A DNA stretch of 64,000 nucleotides from Hydrogenophilus sp. GTDB taxonomy: Bacteria > Pseudomonadota > Gammaproteobacteria > Burkholderiales > Thiobacillaceae. The notes below the pieces were generated by a model. That model was given only the letters and a program-made list of their open reading frames with translations. It made no database searches and was not told the DNA's origin. Made by a program: the position numbers and the translations under genes. Positions 56,896 to 64,000 of this stretch are shown in pieces (the stretch's first letter is position 1; every line of letters begins with the position of its first letter). The stretch is taken from positions 24,452 through 88,451 of the forward strand of contig DYFK01000014.1 of assembly GCA_020725265.1 (NCBI GenBank). The letters are read 5' to 3'.

Positions 56896-57957
56896 TCAGC
56901 GGGTCGCGCCCGGCCGTTCCTTCGGCGCCGGCGAGCCAGGTTGCGCGGATTTTTCCCGCTCGACCGCGGCGGCGACGTTGTAGGCGGCCTGGATGAAATC
57001 ACGACCGATCTTGTCCTCGAACTCCTTGTGCACCGGCAGCAGGGCCTTGTGCCAGACCAGGCGGTCGCGGTATGGCAGCACGTAAATCTCGGTGGTGCCG
57101 GCCCGGCGCACGGCGGCCAGCGAATCATCATTTTCCTGCTGCGCGATCCGGCGCTCGAACTCGGTGGCGTCCACCATCGCCTTGTCGAGAATGGCGCGGA
57201 TGTCGGCCGGCAGGCCATCCCAGAACTTCTTGTTGACGATGACCGCGTAGCCCAGATAACCGTGATCGGAGATGGTCAGGTGCTTCTGCACCTCATGCAT
57301 CTTCTGGGTGAACAGGTTGGACATCGGGTTCTCGGTGCCATCCACAACGCCCTGCTGCAACGCCGAGTAAACCTCGGAAAAAGCCATCACCTGCGGGTTG
57401 GCGCCCAGTGCCTTCATCTGCGCCTCCAGCACCTTGGACGACTGGATGCGCATCTTCAGACCCTTGAAATCCTCGACCCGGCGCAGCGGTCGGTTCGCGC
57501 TCATCTGCTTGAAACCATTGTCCCAGTAAGCCAGACCGATGATGCCGCGTGGCTCCAGCATGGCGAACAGGCGCTTGCCGACGTCGCCGTCCATGACCCG
57601 GTACAGGGTTTCCTTGTTGGGGAAGATGTAGGGCAGATCGAACAGTTCGAAGGCGCGCACGCCGAGCGGACCGAACTTGGACAGTGACGGCGCCAGGATC
57701 TGCACCGCGCCGAGTTGCAGCGCCTCGATTTCCTCGCGGTCCTTGTACAACTGGCTGTTCGGATAGACCTCGACCTTTACGCGACCATTGGTACGCGCCT
57801 CGGCCAGTTTCTTGAATTCGTCGGCGGCGCGGCCCTTGGGCGTATTCGGCGCGACGACATGCGAGAACTTGATGACGATCGGCTCGGTGGTCTGAGCCTG
57901 AACGCCGAACGCGGTGAACCCCAGGGCCAGCGCGGACAGAAATGCTGCGATTCTCAT
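56896..57957 (-). CDS. dctP: TRAP transporter substrate-binding protein (DctP)
   Basis: 353 residues. Signal peptide (1-21, VQA-QTT). Typical DctP segments: IKFSHVVAPNTPKGRAADEFKKLAEARTNGRVKVEVYPNSQLYKDREEIEALQLGAVQI, and LKMRIQSS with the carboxylate-binding arginine, then GVVDGTENPMSNLF. It collects C4-dicarboxylates or similar organic acids in the periplasm and passes them to DctQM. First gene of the operon. The Pro/Ala/Lys-rich C-terminal tail is probably disordered. Confidence 0.94.
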   Translation of the reverse strand: MRIAAFLSALALGFTAFGVQAQTTEPIVIKFSHVVAPNTPKGRAADEFKKLAEARTNGRVKVEVYPNSQLYKDREEIEALQLGAVQILAPSLSKFGPLGVRAFELFDLPYIFPNKETLYRVMDGDVGKRLFAMLEPRGIIGLAYWDNGFKQMSANRPLRRVEDFKGLKMRIQSSKVLEAQMKALGANPQVMAFSEVYSALQQGVVDGTENPMSNLFTQKMHEVQKHLTISDHGYLGYAVIVNKKFWDGLPADIRAILDKAMVDATEFERRIAQQENDDSLAAVRRAGTTEIYVLPYRDRLVWHKALLPVHKEFEDKIGRDFIQAAYNVAAAVEREKSAQPGSPAPKERPGATR

Positions 57958-58067
57958 GATTTCCCCTCACGATCACGTTGAACGGACGGCAAGCCGTCAT
58001 TCATGGTAGGCAGCCGAAATGGCTTGCACAAGGCGCGCCGACGTGGTCCCGGGCGCGCCAGCGTGGG

Positions 58068-59123
58068 TCAGGGGTAGACCAGGGACAGCCGATAGCCGGA
58101 CGCGGACAGGTTGCCGATATCGAGATCGAGCCGGATTTCCCGCTCGCCACCGGCGGCGAGGCCGGCTTCCACCAGCGTGCCCGCCGGCAGGTAGACGTCG
58201 GGCGCGAACCGCTTGCGCGCGACCGGGCGGTCATGAACATCGCTCAGGGACAGCACCAGATGCGGCCAGGACTGGGCCTGGTCGGCGCGATTGGCGATCA
58301 GCACGGTCAGGCGCACGCGCGATTTCCGTTCGGCGTCGTGCTCCAGCGAGGATGCCTCGATCGCCCTGTCGTCGAGCCCGGCCGGCAACGGCAGCCGGCA
58401 TCCCAGCCAGGCGCAGGCCGCGGTGAGCGGCGCCCGGCTGGCGGGCACGCGCGCGACCAGTTCGGCGCGCAGGAAGTAGACGAATTGCGCCAGCAGGACC
58501 ATCACCAGCAGCGCCGCCAACACGAACCGGAGCGCCTGCCAGCGGCGCGCGGGGCGGCCGCCATCCGAAATCCGGCGGGTTGGCAGTTGCGAAAGCAGAA
58601 TGGCCTCGGCCGATTCCCCCCCGGCGGCCCCGTCACCGGCGCCCGGCGCATCCTCCGACGGGGGCCGCCAACCACTCCTTTCCGGTTTCTCCCACGGCTC
58701 ATCCGCCGATTCCGGCGGCCTCGGCGGGGCGACTTGCGGACGCTCGGCAGGCGCGGACTCCCGACCGAACACCTGGAAATCGATGGTGGGCACGGACAAG
58801 GCGTCGTCGTCCGGCGCCCGCGCGGCCGCCGACCGGCCGGTATCCGGATCGGCGACCGATCCACCGTCGTCCGGCGCCCGCCCGAACAGGGCCTGCTGCC
58901 GGAGGGAGGCGACTTCGACCTCGGGCAGCGGTGGTTCCTCGATCACGCCGGCGGGGTTGCCGTCCATCTCCGGCGCTGGCGCGTCCGCGAGTTCCGGCAA
59001 CAGGGTGTCGTAGGCATTGAACACCGCGCCACAATGACCGCAACGAACCAGTCCGCGGCGGACGCCAAGTTGCTCCTGACTGACCCGGAAGGTGGTGCGA
59101 CACTCGGGACAGGTGGTCTGCAT
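58068..59123 (-). CDS. Zinc-ribbon and DUF3426 membrane protein
   Basis: 351 residues. MJ0042-type zinc ribbon at the N-terminus (TTCPECRTTFRVSQEQLGVRRGLVRCGHCGAVFNAY: two CxxC pairs). A long acidic, Pro-rich linker (about 50-170) leads to one transmembrane helix (about 190-212, FVLAALLVMVLLAQFVYFL). The DUF3426 domain (about 215-351) follows on the far side. This protein commonly follows prmA in proteobacteria; its role is unknown. Starts 5 bp after the prmA stop. Confidence 0.88.
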   Translation of the reverse strand: MQTTCPECRTTFRVSQEQLGVRRGLVRCGHCGAVFNAYDTLLPELADAPAPEMDGNPAGVIEEPPLPEVEVASLRQQALFGRAPDDGGSVADPDTGRSAAARAPDDDALSVPTIDFQVFGRESAPAERPQVAPPRPPESADEPWEKPERSGWRPPSEDAPGAGDGAAGGESAEAILLSQLPTRRISDGGRPARRWQALRFVLAALLVMVLLAQFVYFLRAELVARVPASRAPLTAACAWLGCRLPLPAGLDDRAIEASSLEHDAERKSRVRLTVLIANRADQAQSWPHLVLSLSDVHDRPVARKRFAPDVYLPAGTLVEAGLAAGGEREIRLDLDIGNLSASGYRLSLVYP

Positions 59124-59128
59124 GGACG

Positions 59129-60007
59129 CTACCGCTTCCCGCCTTCCAGGCAGACCCAGCCGTCCTCTTCCGCCCAGGCATGCATGGCGAATGCGGTTCC
59201 GTACAGCGCCATCACCTCGTCGGCCTGTTCCGCCAGGATGCCGGACAGCGCGATGCGGCCGCCGGCCCGTACCCGCGCGGCCAGCAACGGCATCAGCGCC
59301 TTGAGCGGATTGGTCAGGATGTTGGCGACCAGGATGTCGAACTCGCCGGCCGGCAGCGCGTCAGTCAGGTGGAATTCGATGTCGGCGTCGTTGCGCGCGG
59401 CGTTGTCGCGCGACGCGGCCACCGCCTGCGGATCGATGTCGGCGCCGACCACCCGGCCGGCGCCGAGCTTGCGCGCGGCGATCGCCAGGATGCCGGAACC
59501 GCAACCGTAATCGAGCACCGATTCGCCGCCCCGGACGCTGGCCTCCAGCCATTTCAGGCACAGCCGCGTGGTCGGATGGCTGCCGGTGCCGAAAGCCAGG
59601 CCGGGATCGAGCACCAGTACCAGCGCGTCGGGATCGGGCGCGGCGTGCCAGGACGGCACGATCCACAAGTGCCCGGAGATCGGAATGGGATCGAACTGGG
59701 ACTGGGTCAGTCGCACCCAATCCTGTTCGGCGACCGTTTCCAGTTGTCGTTCGTGATCGGCCGGCAGGCCGAGCCGGCGCAACAGGTCATCGACATCAGT
59801 GTCGGCATCGAGCAGCGCCACCACCCAGTTGCGTTGCCAGGCCTTGGGATCGTCCAGCCCGGGTTCGCCGAACTGCGGCGCTTCCGCCTCGGTGCCGGCG
59901 TCACGATCCTCGATCGACACCGACAGCGCGCCGGCGTCCATCAGCGCGTCGGCCAGGGTTTCGGCCTCGGCCTGACCGGCCGCGAGCTTCAGGGAAAGCC
60001 AGGACAT
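59129..60007 (-). CDS. prmA: Ribosomal protein L11 methyltransferase PrmA
   Basis: 292 residues. The N-terminal substrate-recruiting domain (1-60, MSWLSLKLAAGQAEAETLADALMDAGALSVSIEDRD) precedes the Rossmann methyltransferase domain with GTGSHPTTRLCLKWLE, the SAM-binding LDYGCGSGILAIAARKLGA, and the catalytic-loop segment LVANILTNPL. It trimethylates L11 at several sites. It follows accC by about 16 bp. Confidence 0.95.
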   Translation of the reverse strand: MSWLSLKLAAGQAEAETLADALMDAGALSVSIEDRDAGTEAEAPQFGEPGLDDPKAWQRNWVVALLDADTDVDDLLRRLGLPADHERQLETVAEQDWVRLTQSQFDPIPISGHLWIVPSWHAAPDPDALVLVLDPGLAFGTGSHPTTRLCLKWLEASVRGGESVLDYGCGSGILAIAARKLGAGRVVGADIDPQAVAASRDNAARNDADIEFHLTDALPAGEFDILVANILTNPLKALMPLLAARVRAGGRIALSGILAEQADEVMALYGTAFAMHAWAEEDGWVCLEGGKR

Positions 60008-60023
60008 GTCGGCATTTCCTGGT

Positions 60024-61373
60024 TCAATGCTTGTCTAGGCCAAGCTTCTTTTCCAGGTAATGGATGCTGACACCACCTTCCAGCACCGCCTGGTCGACCA
60101 GCAGATCCTGATGCAGCGGGATGTTGGTCTTGATGCCGGCGACGATCATTTCCGACAGCGCGATGCGCATGCGCGCGATCGCCTGCTCGCGGGTGGCGCC
60201 ATAGGTGATCAGTTTGCCGATCATGGAATCGTAATGCGGCGGCACGTAGTAGTTCTGGTAGACGTGCGAATCGACGCGCACACCGGGTCCGCCGGGCGCG
60301 TGATAGAGGGTGATGCGGCCGGGCGACGGCACGAAAGTGCGTGGATCCTCGGCGTTGATCCGGCATTCCATGGCATGGCCCTGGAACCGGATGTCCTTCT
60401 GCTTGTTGGCCAGCTCCAGACCGGCGGCGACGCGGATGCTCTCCTGCACGATGTCGACGCCGGTGATCAGCTCGGTGACCGGATGCTCGACCTGCACGCG
60501 GGTGTTCATCTCGATGAAGAAGAACTCGCCGTTCTCATACAGGAATTCGAAGGTGCCGGCGCCGCGATAGCCGATCTTGCGGCAGGCCTCGGCGCAGCGC
60601 TCGCCGATCTTGTTGCGCACCTTGGCGTCCAGACCGGGCGCCGGCGCTTCCTCCAGCACCTTCTGATGGCGGCGCTGCATGGAGCAGTCGCGTTCGCCCA
60701 GATGGATGGCGTTGCCGTGCGAATCCGACAGCACCTGGATCTCGATATGGCGCGGATTGCCCAGGTACTTCTCCATGTAGACGACCGGATTGCCAAAAGC
60801 GGCGCCGGCCTCGCCCTGGGTCATCCGCACCGCCTGCGCCAGCGTCGCCTCGGTATGCACCACGCGCATGCCGCGGCCACCACCGCCGCCGGCGGCCTTG
60901 ATGATGATCGGATAACCGATGTCGCGGGCCATGCGCGCCCATTCCTCCGGATCCTCGCCGAGCGCGCCATCGGAGCCCGGCACCACCGGCACGCCGGCGG
61001 CCTTCATGGCGTCCTTGGCGGAGACCTTGTCGCCCATCAGCCGGATGGTTTCCGGACGCGGGCCGATGAACACGAAGCCGGAGTTCTCCACGCGCTCGGC
61101 GAAATCGGCGTTTTCCGAGAGAAAACCGTAGCCGGGATGGATCGCCTCGGCGTCGGTGACCTCGGCGGCGGCGATGATCGAGGGTACGTGCAGATAGCTC
61201 TTGGCCGATGGCGCCGGGCCGATGCACACCGCCTCGTCGGCCAGGCGCACGTACTTGGCCTCGGCGTCGGCCTCGGAATAGACCGCGACCGTCTTGATGC
61301 CCATCTCGCGACAGGCGCGCTGGATGCGGAGGGCGATTTCGCCTCGATTGGCGATGAGGATCTTTTCAAACAT
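60024..61373 (-). CDS. accC: Acetyl-CoA carboxylase, biotin carboxylase subunit
   Basis: 449 residues. [37 protein letters not shown] start; ATP-grasp core with [52 protein letters not shown]-type motif ([13 protein letters not shown]); and the C-terminal biotin-carboxylase domain. It carboxylates the biotin of AccB, the first half-reaction of malonyl-CoA formation. It follows accB after a 63-bp gap. Confidence 0.98.
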   Translation of the reverse strand: MFEKILIANRGEIALRIQRACREMGIKTVAVYSEADAEAKYVRLADEAVCIGPAPSAKSYLHVPSIIAAAEVTDAEAIHPGYGFLSENADFAERVENSGFVFIGPRPETIRLMGDKVSAKDAMKAAGVPVVPGSDGALGEDPEEWARMARDIGYPIIIKAAGGGGGRGMRVVHTEATLAQAVRMTQGEAGAAFGNPVVYMEKYLGNPRHIEIQVLSDSHGNAIHLGERDCSMQRRHQKVLEEAPAPGLDAKVRNKIGERCAEACRKIGYRGAGTFEFLYENGEFFFIEMNTRVQVEHPVTELITGVDIVQESIRVAAGLELANKQKDIRFQGHAMECRINAEDPRTFVPSPGRITLYHAPGGPGVRVDSHVYQNYYVPPHYDSMIGKLITYGATREQAIARMRIALSEMIVAGIKTNIPLHQDLLVDQAVLEGGVSIHYLEKKLGLDKH

Positions 61374-61436
61374 CTGAAACCCCTGAGAATTAGGGATGGG
61401 CGGGGGCCGCGGAATCGGAGCCTCCGCCAGCGGCCA

Positions 61437-61889
<453 letters not shown>

Positions 61890-61893
61890 GAAT

Positions 61894-62403
61894 TCATTCC
61901 TCCAGTGCGTGCAGGGCATAGCCCAGGGCGAACAGGTAACCCATCGCCCCCAGCCCGGAAATCACGCCCACCGCCTTGTCGGAGAAGTACGAGTGCTGGC
62001 GGAACGGTTCGCGGGCATGGACGTTGGACAGATGCACCTCGATGAACGGGATGGCCACCGCCGCCAGGGCATCGCGCAGGGCAACGCTGGTATGGGTGAA
62101 GGCGGCGGGGTTGATGATGATGAAACCGACGTTTTCCTCGCGCGCGGCATGGATGCGTTCGATCAGGACATGCTCGGCATTGCTCTGGAAACAGGTGACG
62201 GCGACGCCAACCGCGCCGCCCTGTTCGACCAGCGCGGCGTCGATCTCGGCCAGGGTCTGGTTGCCGTAATGCGCGGGCTCGCGGGTGCCCAGCAAATTCA
62301 GGTTGGGGCCGTGCAGGACCAGGATGGACGCTTTCGGGGCGACCGCCTCGACGTGGGTGGCGGCATCGTTGGTCGGCTTTTTCGGCGAACGCTTGCGGGG
62401 CAT
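61894..62403 (-). CDS. aroQ: 3-dehydroquinate dehydratase type II
   Basis: 169 residues. The core from about residue 26 is complete: [28 protein letters not shown] with the catalytic Tyr, [31 protein letters not shown], and [21 protein letters not shown] with the catalytic His. It is about 23 residues longer at the N-terminus than usual; the added stretch is basic and Ala-rich ([13 protein letters not shown]). No in-frame start near the core would remove it. It catalyses trans-elimination in the shikimate pathway. It opens the aroQ-accB-accC-prmA block, 4 bp ahead of accB. Confidence 0.95.
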   Translation of the reverse strand: MPRKRSPKKPTNDAATHVEAVAPKASILVLHGPNLNLLGTREPAHYGNQTLAEIDAALVEQGGAVGVAVTCFQSNAEHVLIERIHAAREENVGFIIINPAAFTHTSVALRDALAAVAIPFIEVHLSNVHAREPFRQHSYFSDKAVGVISGLGAMGYLFALGYALHALEE

Positions 62404-62527
62404 CGATCGGGAGCGAGCCGGTTAGGGAAACGGCCGCGATTGTGCCGGAAATCACTCCGATCCGTCCAGATGGCGACCGGATCGCGACATGTTGACGTTT
62501 TCGGAGAATTTCCGCGAAACCCCGGTT

Positions 62528-63313
62528 TCAAGCCATCGGCGCGTTGTTTTCGGGGTTTCTTCGTGGCCATTCGCCTTTCGGAGCGTGTTTCATGTGCAGC
62601 TTCCAGAGCACGCCCGGCAGGGTGTCGCCGAACGAAATCGCCTTGCGCGGCAGCGCCAGCGGATCGTCGCCCGGCAAACTGGTCGCGCGCACGCAGGTGG
62701 TGGCGCTCCGGTAGCCGGCCTCGGCGACCGCGTCGCGCGCGCGCAGATCGTAGCTGCCGTAGGGATAGCAGAAATGCTCGACCGGTTCGCCGAGCAGATC
62801 TTCCAGCACGCGTTTCGAGCGGGTCACCTCGTCGCGCACGCGGGCGTCGTCCTGTTCCGCCAGCTTGACGTGGCTGGCGCCATGCGAGCCGAAGTCGACG
62901 CCGGCGCGGCGCAGTTCGCGGATGCGCCCGGCATCCATCAGCCGGGGCGTGGCGCGGCCGTCGGCGGCGAACCAGCTCGACGGCTGGCCGATCAGGTCGG
63001 CGATCAGGTAGACCATGGCCTTGAAACCATGGCGATGCAGTTCCGGCCAGGCGTATTCGTGGAAATTCTCGTAGCCGTCGTCGAAGGTCAGCGCCACCGC
63101 GCGCGCCGGCACCGGCCGACGCCCGGCCAGGCAGTCGAGCACCTCGTCCATGCCCAGGACGTGATAGCGGAACCGGCGCAGCCAGGCCATCTGCGCGGCG
63201 AAACGGCGGTAATGGCAGTACGTGGAGCGGTGCTCGCGCATCGGCGCGAAATCGCCGACCTGGTGGTACATCAGGATGTTGATGCCGCCGACACGGCGGG
63301 TGGTCGGATTCAC
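62528..63313 (-). CDS. Polysaccharide deacetylase family protein (NodB homology)
   Basis: 261 residues, GTG start 63313. The NodB core has LTFDDGYENF (catalytic Asp-Asp), DFGSHGASHVKL (metal-binding HxxxH), and FCYPYGSYD. No signal peptide, so it probably acts in the cytoplasm or on a membrane-linked intermediate. It likely removes N-acetyl groups from a surface polysaccharide. It starts 4 bp after the glycosyltransferase stop, so the two form one minus-strand unit. Confidence 0.87.
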   Translation of the reverse strand: MNPTTRRVGGINILMYHQVGDFAPMREHRSTYCHYRRFAAQMAWLRRFRYHVLGMDEVLDCLAGRRPVPARAVALTFDDGYENFHEYAWPELHRHGFKAMVYLIADLIGQPSSWFAADGRATPRLMDAGRIRELRRAGVDFGSHGASHVKLAEQDDARVRDEVTRSKRVLEDLLGEPVEHFCYPYGSYDLRARDAVAEAGYRSATTCVRATSLPGDDPLALPRKAISFGDTLPGVLWKLHMKHAPKGEWPRRNPENNAPMA

Positions 63314-63317
63314 GCGC

Positions 63318-64000
63318 TCAGCTCCCCAGCAGTTGCCGATACAGTTCCCGATAGCGGGCGATGATCGCCGCCTCGCCGAAATCGCGCGTCACCCGTTCCC
63401 GGCCGGCGCGCGCCAATGCCGCCGCCAGCGCCGGGTCGCGCAGCACGGTGTCGATGCCGGCGGCGAGCGCGCCAGCGTCGTCGCAGGGCACCACCCAGGC
63501 GTCCTCGCCATGGCGGGCGATCTCGCGGGCGCCGCGAAAGGCGCTGGCGACCAACGGCTTGCCGTGGCTCCAGGCTTCCAGGATGACGTTGCCCAGGGTC
63601 TCGGCGTCGCGCGACGGGAACACGACCAGATCGGCGAGCTGGAACCAGGGCGCCGGCTCTGATTGCCAGCCCAGCCAGACCACGCGGTCGTCGACCCCGA
63701 GCTGGCGCGCCTGTTCGCGCAGCGGACCGAGCAGCGGACCGTCGCCGAGCATCAGCAGGCGCGGCCGGCGCCCAGCCACTTCGGCCGGCAGCCGGGCGAG
63801 CGCGTCGAGCAGGTAGCGCTGGCCCTTGACCTCGATCAGGCGGCCGGCGGTGACCATCAGCCAATCCTCGGGCCGGGCGTCGATCCGGCGGCGCAGTTCG
63901 TCCAACCGGCCGGCGTCGACGATCGGCGCCGGATCGGCGAAGTTGTAGCAGGCCGTTGAAAAAGCCATGATCAACACCCCCAACCCATTTCTGAACGGTC
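63318..64000 (-). CDS. Glycosyltransferase family 4, C-terminal half (5' end missing or displaced)
   Basis: The frame is open to the window edge. From NFADPAPIVDAGRLDELRRR onward it is the donor-binding C-terminal domain of a GT4 enzyme: VTAGRLIEVKGQRYLLDAL, LLMLGDGPLLGPLREQARQLGV, and the E-x7-E region DAETLGNVILEAWSHGKPLVAS. The residues ahead of it (GLGVLIMAFSTA) do not look like the N-terminal GT domain and coincide with an insertion-sequence-like end at about 63951. The track start TTG 63983 is therefore probably artificial and the enzyme truncated, or its first half lies outside the window in a different context. Confidence 0.7.
   Translation of the reverse strand, partial: PFRNGLGVLIMAFSTACYNFADPAPIVDAGRLDELRRRIDARPEDWLMVTAGRLIEVKGQRYLLDALARLPAEVAGRRPRLLMLGDGPLLGPLREQARQLGVDDRVVWLGWQSEPAPWFQLADLVVFPSRDAETLGNVILEAWSHGKPLVASAFRGAREIARHGEDAWVVPCDDAGALAAGIDTVLRDPALAAALARAGRERVTRDFGEAAIIARYRELYRQLLGS
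63951..64000 (+). mobile_element. Possible insertion-sequence end at the window edge
   Basis: The string GGCCGTTGAAAAAGCC beginning at 63951 resembles, from memory, the terminal inverted repeats of several IS families, and it interrupts the glycosyltransferase frame at a place where GT sequence stops being recognisable. No transposase is visible because the window ends 50 bases later. Confidence 0.3.

Noticed and set aside
62516-62559. GAAACCCCG / CGGGGTTTC inverted repeat at the end of the deacetylase gene as a terminator
   Set aside because: Loop of about 26 nt and no T-run, largely inside coding sequence; not convincing.

Overview
The window is a stretch of GC-rich (by eye about two thirds G+C) proteobacterial chromosome. 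It is densely packed, with short intergenic gaps, many 4-bp ATGA/GTGA overlaps and frequent GTG/TTG starts. The housekeeping blocks (rpsP-rimM-trmD-rplS; rimP-nusA-infB-rbfA-truB-rpsO-pnp; rpoZ-spoT; aroQ-accB-accC-prmA; pmbA/darP; coq7) and the tRNA-Pro/Arg/His cluster fit a gamma- or betaproteobacterium that makes ubiquinone. I lean to Gammaproteobacteria but cannot settle it from the sequence alone. There is no rRNA operon, no CRISPR array and no obvious prophage.

Layout. 1-2.0 kb: end of a cytochrome c, a pterin dehydratase, rsgA and a periplasmic DsrE-like protein. 2.0-3.1 kb: a PA0069-type radical SAM protein. 3.1-5.4 kb: a compact restriction-modification cassette on the minus strand (Vsr nickase, C5-cytosine methyltransferase, Eco29kI-like GIY-YIG endonuclease). 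5.5-7.7 kb: hslR, a protoporphyrinogen-oxidase-like flavoprotein and a DJ-1/YajL protein as one minus operon. 7.7-14.2 kb: a lipoprotein translationally coupled to a GcvR-like ACT protein, a MltB-like transglycosylase, ppx and a PAS-containing chemoreceptor with a possible sigma-28 promoter. 14.5-17.5 kb: an MCE/Mla-type lipid transport operon whose ATPase gene looks truncated and catalytically dead. 17.5-21.1 kb: paired YeeE/YedE proteins, an SCP2-like secreted protein, DUF2322, coq7 and a TauE/SafE exporter. 21.1-37.5 kb: the translation and RNA-metabolism core, with spoT, folD, a CbbY-type phosphatase and three tRNAs. 37.5-42.7 kb: FKBP, an OmpA-like lipoprotein, an orphan TRAP permease pair, pmbA and darP.

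42.8-55 kb is the accessory signalling and surface region. It has an HDOD protein ending in a histidine-kinase dimerisation motif but without an ATPase domain, directly followed by a response regulator-PAS-GGDEF-EAL protein. Then come an Atm1-type ABC exporter, a PEP-CTERM protein of THxN type, a TPR protein with a glycosyltransferase-9-like C-terminus, a small membrane protein with two L7/L12-like modules, and a periplasmic binding protein coupled to a membrane GGDEF-EAL protein. 55-58 kb holds a complete TRAP system (DctP-DctQ-DctM). 58-62.4 kb is the conserved aroQ-accB-accC-prmA-DUF3426 block. The window closes with a polysaccharide deacetylase and the C-terminal half of a family-4 glycosyltransferase, whose upstream sequence resembles an insertion-sequence end.

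Functionally, two complete c-di-GMP synthase/phosphodiesterase proteins, a PEP-CTERM cargo protein, a polysaccharide deacetylase and glycosyltransferases point to regulated extracellular polysaccharide or biofilm production. The TRAP systems point to growth on organic acids, and the YeeE/TauE/DsrE-like genes suggest handling of inorganic sulfur. The most unusual elements are the defective ATPase in the MCE operon, the HisKA-only HDOD protein beside its putative response regulator, and the tandem L7/L12-like membrane protein.
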